In this document: one piece after another, positions 6,401-12,618 of the stretch
Layout of the letters: each line of letters starts with the position of its first letter
Position numbering within the stretch: the first letter of the stretch is position 1
NCBI GenBank assembly: GCA_017617475.1
Contig: JAFZWC010000075.1
Location: 1 to 13,396 of the forward strand
Length of the DNA: 13,396 nt
Origin: Bacteroidales bacterium
GTDB taxonomy: Bacteria; Bacteroidota; Bacteroidia; Bacteroidales; UBA932
Direction: 5' to 3'
Position numbers and translations under genes: made by a program
The notes under the pieces: model-generated
What the model was told of the DNA's origin: nothing
The model's database searches: none
What the model saw: only the letters and a program-made list of their open reading frames with translations

Positions 6401-6474
6401 CTCCCCCTGTTGGACTTGAACCAACGACCCTCTGATTAACAGTCAGATGCTCTAACCAACTGAGCTAAGGAGGA
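6401..6474 (-). tRNA. tRNA-Asn (anticodon GTT)
   Basis: The minus strand folds as acceptor TCCTCCT/AGGGGGA (one T-G pair), a D arm with AGCTCAGTTGGTTAGAGC, anticodon stem TCTGA/TCAGA around a loop containing GTT (asparagine), and a T arm with GTTCAAGTCC. It spans 74 nt with discriminator G. CCA is not encoded (CAAGAGG follows). A consensus promoter lies 30 nt upstream and a terminator immediately downstream, so this is a self-contained unit. Confidence 0.95.
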
Positions 6475-6503
6475 ATATTTTCCGCTCTCGTGGAACGGGA
6501 TTG

Positions 6504-6533
6504 CAAAGGTACAACCTTTTTTGAATTCTCCAA
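6504..6533 (-). promoter_or_regulatory. Consensus promoter of tRNA-Asn
   Basis: On minus, TTG (6531-6533), a 19-nt spacer and TACCTTTG (6504-6511) fit TTG-N19-TAnnTTTG exactly. The predicted start lies near 6500, about 25 nt before the mature tRNA 5' end at 6474. Confidence 0.6.
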
Positions 6534-6580
6534 AGGTTTTTGAGAAAAAATTTCATAAGAATACTTACGCATATTTTTCT

Positions 6581-6588
6581 TATATTTG
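6581..6588 (+). promoter_or_regulatory. TATATTTG -7 box of the HU-thioesterase-Nudix operon
   Basis: An exact TAnnTTTG 28 nt upstream of the chosen ATG at 6617, in an AT-rich region. No clear TTG is found at the usual distance. It supports the 6617 start: starts farther upstream in the same frame would lie ahead of the transcript start. Confidence 0.45.
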
Positions 6589-6616
6589 TACGATAATCCG
6601 TAATTGCCTTACTAGT

Positions 6617-7576
6617 ATGGATATTGACCTCCTTGCCAAGATGGTGAAAGAAGTGGTGATGGACCACGATGTTGTCACCTTGCCCGGTGTGGGCAGCTTT
6701 GTAGCAGAGTTGGTGCCGGCCACTTTTGCCGACCGCGGATACACCATCCTGCCGCCGTACCGGAGGCTCTACTTCTCTCCCAAGCAAGGCGAGGATACGC
6801 TCCTGGCCGACCTCTATGCCAACTCCAACGGCATTTCCCAGGCCGATGCCACCCGCATCCTGACGGATTTCCTCGCGGAAATGAAAGACGTGCTCAAGGT
6901 CAAAAAGACCATCGTCTTCCCGGGCCTCGGCCGCCTCAGGGCCACCATGGAGAATCATTTCTTCTTCGTGGCCGATGAAGACCTGGACATCTATCCGTCC
7001 GGTTTCGGCCTGCAGCCCATTTCCCTGAAGACTCACGAAGAGACCAAGGAAGAGGTGGCGGAAGCCGTGGCCAGCCTGGCCGGTCTCCTGGAGAAAGAGC
7101 CGGAAGGAGATACGCTCGGTCCTGCGGACCTCGGTATGACAGAAACGCAACCCGAACCCGTAGCGGAGCCCGAGCCTGTGGCAGAACCGGAGCCCGTTGC
7201 CGAGCCGGAACCTGCGGTTGTCATTCCGAGCGAAGCGAGCGAATCTCCGAAAGAAGATACACTCGGTCCTGCGGACCTCGGTATGACAGAAAAGGAGCCT
7301 GAACCGGAAGAGATTCCCGATCAGGTCGGGAATGACGAACCGGTTCCCGAGCCCGTGGCGGAGCCTGAAACTCAGCCGGAACCCGCTCCCGCAGAGGAGG
7401 AGGCCCCCCGGAAGAAAAAGGGCAGTGGATGGCACACGTTCTGGACGGTCATTCTGGTGCTGGTTATCGTTGCATTGGTGCTGGCCATTGCTCTGGTGGC
7501 TGTGGGCAACTTCTTCCCCGAATGGCTGGACTCCTTCCTGTATAGTCCTGAAGAATACGATATCCTTCACAATTAG
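6617..7576 (+). CDS. Membrane-anchored HU-like (CCDC81-type bacterial) protein
   Basis: The 319-residue product begins with two short HU/IHF-like modules. Residues 1-60 (TLPGVGSFVAEL, GYTILPPYRRLYF) and about 62-138 (GISQADATRIL, TIVFPGLGRLRAT) match the HU-CCDC81 bacterial pair found in Bacteroidota. An acidic Pro/Glu linker (about 140-265) contains three EPEPVA-type units and translated palindromic repeats. Then come RKKKG, a single membrane helix (about 275-297) and a 22-residue tail. The basic stretch before the helix predicts the HU modules in the cytoplasm. Such proteins are thought to link DNA or an unknown partner to the envelope; many relatives end in a SPOR domain, absent here. The start at 6617 is chosen over an in-frame ATG at 6521 because homology begins at MDIDLLAKMV. 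It leads an operon with the thioesterase 9 nt downstream. Confidence 0.8.
   Translation: MDIDLLAKMVKEVVMDHDVVTLPGVGSFVAELVPATFADRGYTILPPYRRLYFSPKQGEDTLLADLYANSNGISQADATRILTDFLAEMKDVLKVKKTIVFPGLGRLRATMENHFFFVADEDLDIYPSGFGLQPISLKTHEETKEEVAEAVASLAGLLEKEPEGDTLGPADLGMTETQPEPVAEPEPVAEPEPVAEPEPAVVIPSEASESPKEDTLGPADLGMTEKEPEPEEIPDQVGNDEPVPEPVAEPETQPEPAPAEEEAPRKKKGSGWHTFWTVILVLVIVALVLAIALVAVGNFFPEWLDSFLYSPEEYDILHN
7106..7336 (+). repeat. Palindromic repeat elements translated in frame within the HU-protein linker
   Basis: A 68-bp element at 7220-7287 has imperfect 11-bp ends GTCATTCCGAG / CTCGGTATGAC. Its right half recurs upstream: 7106-7145 and 7253-7292 agree at 38 of 40 positions. A third palindrome, ATTCCCGA-TCAGG-TCGGGAAT, sits at 7313-7333. 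They are read as VVIPSEASESPKED, TLGPADLGMTE (twice) and EEIPDQVGNDE. Such sequences are usually intergenic in Bacteroidota, where their antisense reading gives well-known spurious ORFs containing CHTEVRRTE and FARFARND. The dispersed nature is from general knowledge. Confidence 0.7.
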
Positions 7577-7585
7577 CGGCGCGTC

Positions 7586-8329
7586 ATGACCCCTGTAAGA
7601 AGAGAAGGATACAAGTTTTGCCAAGACCTTAGGGTTCCCTGTTACCAGACCAACCGTCAGACCGTCCTGAAACCGGCCGCCTTCATGGATATGGCCCAGG
7701 AGATTGCCTACTGGGCTGCCAGCGAGCTGGGTTTCGGATATGACACCCTGCATGTGCATCACACCGCCTGGGTGTTGAGCCGCATGCACATTCACTTTGA
7801 ATCGTTCCCCATGTGGAGGGAAGACGTCTGCCTCTATACCTGGCACAAAGGGGCCGAAGGTCTTTTCTATCTCCGTGACTTCGATCTCCGGAATGCGGCA
7901 GGGGAGTCCTGCATCCAGGGCACCAGCTCCTGGGTGGTGATGGACGAGCAGACCCGCCGTATCGTTCGCCCCGAAGAATTGCAAAATCTTCTGTCTGTAG
8001 AGGAGGTAGACGACGCCATAGCCGTGCCCGCCCCCAAGGTGCAGCTGCCCCGCGACGGGCAACCCGAGCCTGCCGGTGAGCACGCCGTGGCTTATTCAGA
8101 TTTGGATATAGTCGGCCATACCAACAATGTCCGTTACGTGGTCTGGGCCATGGACTGCCTTCCTTTGGAAGAGGCCGAAAGGCCCGTCAAGGACCTGTAT
8201 ATCAATTTCAACAAAGAAACCACCCACGGCCAGCGAGTGGAGCTGTTCCGCCTGAAGGACGGCAATGTCTGGTACGTGGAGGGCAGGGTGGAAGGCAAAC
8301 CCTGCTTCGTGCTAAAACTGGAGTACTGA
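7586..8329 (+). CDS. Acyl-ACP thioesterase (FatA/FatB-like)
   Basis: The 247-residue protein has the double-hotdog layout of acyl-ACP thioesterases, which release fatty acids from acyl carrier protein in the cytoplasm. The first hotdog covers about 1-125 (QTNRQTVLKPAAFMDMAQEIAYWAA, helix then AWVLSRMHIHF). The second begins near 165 with the active-site run DLDIVGHTNNVRYVVWAMD, in which Asp174, His178 and Asn180 are the expected catalytic residues. The length matches bacterial members. The gene follows the HU protein by 9 nt and its TGA overlaps the ATG of the Nudix gene, so translation of the two is probably coupled. Chain-length preference cannot be told from sequence. Confidence 0.85.
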   Translation: MTPVRREGYKFCQDLRVPCYQTNRQTVLKPAAFMDMAQEIAYWAASELGFGYDTLHVHHTAWVLSRMHIHFESFPMWREDVCLYTWHKGAEGLFYLRDFDLRNAAGESCIQGTSSWVVMDEQTRRIVRPEELQNLLSVEEVDDAIAVPAPKVQLPRDGQPEPAGEHAVAYSDLDIVGHTNNVRYVVWAMDCLPLEEAERPVKDLYINFNKETTHGQRVELFRLKDGNVWYVEGRVEGKPCFVLKLEY

Positions 8330-8919
8330 TGCTGGACCTGGTTTACCCTTCTTCCCCGGCTCCGCTGTATCCCCGGCCGTCCGTAGACCATCCGGGAAAG
8401 CAGCCCGCCCCCAGCGGCGAAATGCTCCCCCTGGTGGAGCCCAGCGGTCTGGTGTACGGCCAGGCCAGCCGTGAGTATTGTCACAGCGGTTCGCACGTGC
8501 TGCACCCTGTGGTGCACCTGCACATCATTGACCACTTCGGCCGGCTTTACTTGCAGAAGCGTTCCATGACCAAAGACCTGCTGCCCGGTTACTGGGACAC
8601 CGCCGTGGGCGGCCATGTGAGTTATGGCGAAACCATCCCCGAGGCCCTCTTCCGGGAAACCTCCGAAGAATTGGGGCTCGAGGCCTTCAATCCTGTGGCC
8701 CTGGGCGCCTATATCTGGCAGACGGAGCGGGACAACGAGTATGTCTTCGTTCATGCCGTGCTGGGACACCCGGAGCTCCATCCCAATGCCGCCGAAGTGT
8801 CTGAGGGCCGATGGTGGACTTTCGAAGAGCTGGATGAAGCCATGGGCAAGAACATCCTCACCCCCAACTTCGAGAGCGAGTTCAAGCGCATCAGAGACCA
8901 GCTTAAGGCTATGTTATAG
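8329..8919 (+). CDS. Nudix hydrolase (IPP-isomerase/YfcD-like)
   Basis: A 196-residue protein with a perfect Nudix box, GX5EX7REUXEEXGU, at residues 95-117 (GHVSYGE ... RETSEELGL); Glu113 and Glu114 are the metal-binding pair. The flanking LYLQKRSMTKDLLPGYWDTAVGG and the late WWTFEELDEAM are typical of the branch that includes YfcD and type I isopentenyl diphosphate isomerase. Lack of the full Idi signatures makes general diphosphatase activity more likely than isomerase. The unusual N-terminus, about 60 residues rich in Pro (PSSPAPLYPRP), has no match I recognise. It starts at the A of TGATG (overlap with the thioesterase stop) and ends in a TTATAG overlap with the convergent gene. Confidence 0.8.
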   Translation: MLDLVYPSSPAPLYPRPSVDHPGKQPAPSGEMLPLVEPSGLVYGQASREYCHSGSHVLHPVVHLHIIDHFGRLYLQKRSMTKDLLPGYWDTAVGGHVSYGETIPEALFRETSEELGLEAFNPVALGAYIWQTERDNEYVFVHAVLGHPELHPNAAEVSEGRWWTFEELDEAMGKNILTPNFESEFKRIRDQLKAML

Positions 8920-10314
8920 GACTTGTCCCCACGTCTCGTCAATGGCGGCGCGGGCGGTGGAATCGGCCTTCTCGGTTAGGCCGATGTAGGGTTCGGAAAT
9001 CTTTTCCCCGTTCAGGAGGGCTTTGCGGAGCGCAAGGGCCCTTTCTTTTTGCTCCTGCGGAGGCATGAGGGATACCACGCTGAGCAGGTAGTCTTCCATG
9101 CCCAGGATGTTCACGGCCTGTACCTTTCCGTCCCGGACCAGGAACTTGAGCGTGCCGGCATAGTGGCGCGTTCCATCCTTATAAATGAGGAAAGAGGGTT
9201 CGGCAAAGAGGGTGGAGATGGTGACGGCTTCAAAGACCAACTCGTCGTACAGAACTCCGTTATAGTCTATGCGGCCATCCTGGAAACGCACTTTCTGCGG
9301 CCCGGCACCGTCGGAGACAATCTCGAACGAAATCTCCTCTCCGGACTCAATTTCCACTTCCAAGCGGGGCTGGGTGCGGACCAGGCGCCACAGGAGGCGT
9401 TCTTCCTGATCGGCCGGGAGTGTAACGTCTGCGAAAATCTGTTGCAGTACCGTGGCATCCAGGCGGTCGAAGTCTTCTTCCCGGGGAACTACCACGAAGC
9501 CTGCCATGTCGGCCGCGCCGGGCAGGATGGCGAAATGGGAGTCGCCCTTGGCAAAGTAGCACTGGGGATGGGAGGCGCCGCGCAGCGTGACTATGGCGCG
9601 GTACTCGCCCTCGCTGCAATAGGTAAAGGCGTTGAAGCGGGGCTCCGTCTCTTCGGCCATCAGGTTCATGCAGTCCAGGAGCCGATAGAAGAGCTTGGCC
9701 ATGGACTTGGCCGTCTGGGCCCGCAGCAGGAAAATGCCGCGGTTGAAGCGTTTGTAATGGTAAAGCTGGGCGTCCCGGACGGAGTCCAGGAATTCCATCT
9801 CCTCGGAGCTTTGCCCGGCCTTGGCACCGCGCAGAAGCCTTTCGGCCGCCCGTTCCAAAGGCATATAACCCTTGGGGCAGGCCTGGAAATGGGCATGCTG
9901 CGGAACCGTGGTGCCGCTGTTGGGGCTGTTGTAAAACACAATGTAGTTCTCCAGCGTGGCGGCCAGGTCCAGCATATCCGGGAAACGGTGCCAGATGGTC
10001 TGGGGGGCATGGATATCGCGCGTAATCACCAGATGGTTGGGGAAGATGGGAGCCCGGTTCACCAATATATTGTATTTGCGGCCCTTGCGCCCTTCGAAGG
10101 GGAGGGTGTGCTGGTGCTCCATGTAATTCTCCTCACACAGCGGGCAGCCATGGTCGAAGATGGGAACCCGCCCCGGATTGGACTGGAGCGTAACCAGAAT
10201 ACCGCCCAGCGGAAGCGTCCGTGTGCGGGTGCTCTTGAGGTTCCTGTACTTGGCTGCCACCGCCGGCCAAACCGACAGCTGGTCGTGGACGAATTTGTCG
10301 ATATCTGTTGCCAT
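8914..10314 (-). CDS. DUF4922 (HIT/GalT-like) protein fused to a truncated SpoIID-like domain
   Basis: The 466-residue protein has two parts. Residues 1-300 are DUF4922-like: a cysteine pair CPLC (57-60), NILVNRAPIFPNHLVI, and the nucleotidyl-transfer motif HAHFQ (140-144) shared with HIT/GDP-galactose phosphorylase enzymes. The function is unknown, probably phosphorylase or hydrolase on a nucleotide sugar. Residues about 315-435 resemble the front of SpoIID/LytB: YAGTLKFLVRDGKVQAVN then MEDYLLSVVSLMPPQ. The position where SpoIID proteins have the catalytic Glu (SEMP) reads SLMP, and the AARTY part and the rest of the domain are missing. There is no signal peptide. The protein ends with a 30-residue tail (KISEPYIGLTEKAD). 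It converges on the Nudix gene with 6 nt overlap and diverges from murI. Confidence 0.7.
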   Translation of the reverse strand: MATDIDKFVHDQLSVWPAVAAKYRNLKSTRTRTLPLGGILVTLQSNPGRVPIFDHGCPLCEENYMEHQHTLPFEGRKGRKYNILVNRAPIFPNHLVITRDIHAPQTIWHRFPDMLDLAATLENYIVFYNSPNSGTTVPQHAHFQACPKGYMPLERAAERLLRGAKAGQSSEEMEFLDSVRDAQLYHYKRFNRGIFLLRAQTAKSMAKLFYRLLDCMNLMAEETEPRFNAFTYCSEGEYRAIVTLRGASHPQCYFAKGDSHFAILPGAADMAGFVVVPREEDFDRLDATVLQQIFADVTLPADQEERLLWRLVRTQPRLEVEIESGEEISFEIVSDGAGPQKVRFQDGRIDYNGVLYDELVFEAVTISTLFAEPSFLIYKDGTRHYAGTLKFLVRDGKVQAVNILGMEDYLLSVVSLMPPQEQKERALALRKALLNGEKISEPYIGLTEKADSTARAAIDETWGQVL

Positions 10315-10348
10315 GGAGTAAAGTTACGCATTTTTCCGTCATTTTTGC

Positions 10349-10356
10349 TATATTTG
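10349..10356 (+). promoter_or_regulatory. TATATTTG -7 box immediately before murI
   Basis: An exact TAnnTTTG ends 7 nt before the murI ATG at 10364, so the predicted transcript start falls at or a few bases before the start codon. A TTG at the usual spacing is absent. On minus, TAACTTTA (10319-10326) lies 4 nt before the divergent ATG at 10314 and may play the same part for that gene. Confidence 0.45.
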
Positions 10357-10363
10357 TGTAATT

Positions 10364-11125
10364 ATGGCAAGCATCGGTATCTTCGATTCGGGCAGCGGAG
10401 GACTGTCCGTGTACCGGGAGCTGGTAAAACTGCTTCCCCGGGAGCGTTATCTCTATTTCTCGGATAACGCCCATTGCCCCTATGGCGAAAAAACCGTAGA
10501 GTACATCCAGGAGAGGGCCCACGTAATTACGGACATCCTTCTGGGAATGGGGGCCGATATCATAGTTGTCGCCTGCAATACCGCCACCGCCGCCGCCATC
10601 GCCAGCCTCAGGGCCGATTATCCCGAAGTCCCCTTCATCGGCATGGAACCCGCGGTAAAACCCGCCGCGCTGGGCACCCGGAGCGGCGTCATCGGCGTCC
10701 TGGCCACAGCCGGCACCCTCAAAGGCTCCAAATACCTCCATACCCGTGGCCAGTACGAAGACAACGTGCGCATTGTGGAACATGTGGGAGAGGGCTTCGT
10801 AGAACTGGTGGAAAACGGCATCCTGGACGGCCCCAAGGCCGAAGAAACCGTAAGCAGGTCCCTCCAGCCCCTTTTGGACGAGGGCGCCGATATAGTGGTA
10901 CTGGGCTGCACCCATTACCCCTTCCTCCAGCCTGTGATAGAGCGGCTGGCCGGTCCCGGGGTCAAGGTCATCGATCCCGCCCCCGCCGTGGCCCGGCAGA
11001 CGGTCCATGTCCTTCAGGAAAAGGGCATCCCCACAGGGGAAGGCCCCTTCTCCATCGACCTGTACCATTCCGGAGAACCGGAATCCCTCCAACGCATATT
11101 CCAGCTGGTCCAGGAGCAGGAGTAA
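10364..11125 (+). CDS. murI: Glutamate racemase
   Basis: The 253-residue enzyme interconverts L- and D-glutamate for peptidoglycan precursors in the cytoplasm. Characteristic residues are all present: FDSGSGGLSV (Asp8, Ser9), the SDNAHCPYG loop (33-41), the first catalytic Cys71 in VACNTATA, the second Cys182 in GCTHYPF, and the following His184. The length is normal. The start ATG lies 49 bp from the divergent DUF4922-SpoIID gene and directly behind a TATATTTG box, so the mRNA may be leaderless. No terminator is evident downstream; the next gene is 67 bp away. Confidence 0.95.
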   Translation: MASIGIFDSGSGGLSVYRELVKLLPRERYLYFSDNAHCPYGEKTVEYIQERAHVITDILLGMGADIIVVACNTATAAAIASLRADYPEVPFIGMEPAVKPAALGTRSGVIGVLATAGTLKGSKYLHTRGQYEDNVRIVEHVGEGFVELVENGILDGPKAEETVSRSLQPLLDEGADIVVLGCTHYPFLQPVIERLAGPGVKVIDPAPAVARQTVHVLQEKGIPTGEGPFSIDLYHSGEPESLQRIFQLVQEQE

Positions 11126-11192
11126 GGCTTATGGCACGGATTATGATTATATGAGAAGTGTTTTATACCGTTAACTTAAAAACTTTAGTGCT

Positions 11193-12545
11193 ATGAGAAG
11201 GTTTATGACATTTGCAGCTTCCGTGATGCTGGCCTTGGCCATGCTCATCGCACCCGATATGCGGGCCCAGACCCGCCGTTCCAGCGGGGGAAGCACCACC
11301 CAGCAGAGCAGCAGCTCCCGCTCGTCCGGGAGCAGTTCCAACTCTCGCTCCAGCAGCAGCTCTTCCAGCAGCTCGTCCACTCGTTCCAGCGGATCGGCCA
11401 GTACCCGTTCCACCGGCAGCAGCTCCTCGGTCCAGCAGGACAACCGTCGCGGTACCAGTACCGGTTCCAGCAGCAGCTCCCGCTCCAGCGGAAGCTCTTC
11501 CGTGAGCCGTTCCAGCAGTACCGGCAGTTCTTCTTCGGCCACCCGCTCCTCCGGCGTGAACAGCGTCCAGCAGGATAACAACCGCCGTAACGAGAGTGCT
11601 ACCCGCTCCAGCGGCAGCAGCACTTCTTCCACCACCCGTTCCAACGGAGCCAGCAGCTCGGCCCGTTCCAGCGGTACCACCCGTTCTTCCAACGTGACCC
11701 GCAATGGCCTCACCGGTACTCAGGTAGAGGATCCTCACCGGAACAGCCAGGAGGCGTACCGTGACAACGGCTACAACTACCGTTATCAGGACGACATGAG
11801 GGTGGACGACCGGCACAACATGTACCGCGTGGCACCCCGCCAGAGAGATCCTCTGGCCTGGGACCGTCCCGGCCATTTCTGGGGAGACCATCCTCACTAT
11901 TACGGATACCGCATCCATGCCCTGCCTCCTACCTGGCGCCGCATTAGCCACTGGGGTATCGACTACTATTACTACAACGGCATTTATTACCGTCCTTACG
12001 GTGGAGGCTATGTAGTATGCCGTCCTCCTTTCGGAACTCCTCTGGAGCATGCCATTGACAGGGCCATCCTGCGGGCCATCCGCTTCGCCTACTATTACGA
12101 CACCTATCGTACCTACGAGAGCGTGTTCGACTACTACAACGTCATTGCCCGGCAGAACCTCATCATTGCGCAGCAGAATGCCCGCATCATCGCCCGCAAT
12201 TCCAACTACGCCATCAACTCCAACAGGGCCCTTTCGGCCTACGAGCTGGCCAACAGGCTGGGACTGGTGCAGAGCTACGCTTACGCCAATGCCGAGTACT
12301 TCTATCAGGACGGTGTGTTCTATACCATTTCCGCCTCCGGCGTGTATTCCACCATCGTGCCTCCTGCAGGCGCCCTGGTCACCTCCCTGCCGGACGACTA
12401 CGAGATCATCGTCATGGACGGTATCGAGTATTATATGGTGGACAACACGGTTTACCGCACCACCGTCTTTGAGGGAGAGCCCTACCTTGAGGTCCTCGGT
12501 CAAATGTACGGGTCCCTGTACAATCAGTACAACATCTACCGTTAA
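11193..12545 (+). CDS. Secreted Ser/Arg-rich protein with DUF6515-like C-terminal repeats
   Basis: The 450-residue product has a signal peptide (about 1-25) and a low-complexity stretch (27-170) of Ser with Arg, Thr and Gly. That stretch holds two spaced copies of SVQQDNRR / SVQQDNNRR (79-86 and 124-132). A Tyr-rich, Asn/Gln-rich region follows: YYYYNGIYYRPYGGGYVV (258-275), a predicted helical part (288-335), then YFYQDGVFY...PPAGALVTSLPDDYE...DGIEYYM (369-416), the DUF6515 pattern. There is no lipobox or sorting domain, so it is periplasmic or surface-exposed. The function is unknown; a structural or matrix role is only a guess. CAG/AGC-type codon runs build the Ser tract, suggesting slippage-driven expansion. 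I find no consensus promoter; AAACTTTA at 11180-11187 is a poor match. It ends in a good terminator. Confidence 0.75.
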   Translation: MRRFMTFAASVMLALAMLIAPDMRAQTRRSSGGSTTQQSSSSRSSGSSSNSRSSSSSSSSSSTRSSGSASTRSTGSSSSVQQDNRRGTSTGSSSSSRSSGSSSVSRSSSTGSSSSATRSSGVNSVQQDNNRRNESATRSSGSSTSSTTRSNGASSSARSSGTTRSSNVTRNGLTGTQVEDPHRNSQEAYRDNGYNYRYQDDMRVDDRHNMYRVAPRQRDPLAWDRPGHFWGDHPHYYGYRIHALPPTWRRISHWGIDYYYYNGIYYRPYGGGYVVCRPPFGTPLEHAIDRAILRAIRFAYYYDTYRTYESVFDYYNVIARQNLIIAQQNARIIARNSNYAINSNRALSAYELANRLGLVQSYAYANAEYFYQDGVFYTISASGVYSTIVPPAGALVTSLPDDYEIIVMDGIEYYMVDNTVYRTTVFEGEPYLEVLGQMYGSLYNQYNIYR

Positions 12546-12548
12546 TCT

Positions 12549-12577
12549 AAAAGCCCGGCTTAAAGGCCGGGTTTTTT
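12549..12577 (+). terminator. Intrinsic terminator of the DUF6515-like gene
   Basis: CCCGGC-TTAAAG-GCCGGG with four A before and six T after forms a GC-rich hairpin starting directly behind the TAA at 12543-12545. It separates the gene from the prfB promoter. Confidence 0.85.
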
Positions 12578-12581
12578 ATGG

Positions 12582-12612
12582 TTGACCGGGAATCTCTTTT
12601 TTGTTATCTTTG
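12582..12612 (+). promoter_or_regulatory. Consensus promoter of prfB
   Basis: TTG (12582-12584), a 20-nt spacer and TATCTTTG (12605-12612) match the Bacteroidota consensus fully. The -7 box ends 6 nt before the ATG at 12619, so transcript start and start codon almost coincide. There is no room for a Shine-Dalgarno site. Confidence 0.6.
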
Positions 12613-12618
12613 CACCCT

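Noticed and set aside
6452..8083. 543-codon minus-strand ORF with CHTEVRRTE and FARFARND strings
   Set aside because: These strings are a known spurious translation of dispersed repeats. The ORF also overlaps tRNA-Asn and is antisense to the HU and thioesterase genes.
11163..12503. 446-codon minus-strand ORF rich in Gly/Ala/Val/Thr
   Set aside because: Its repetitive composition is the complement of the Ser/Arg tract of the DUF6515-like gene, which has a signal peptide and a terminator.
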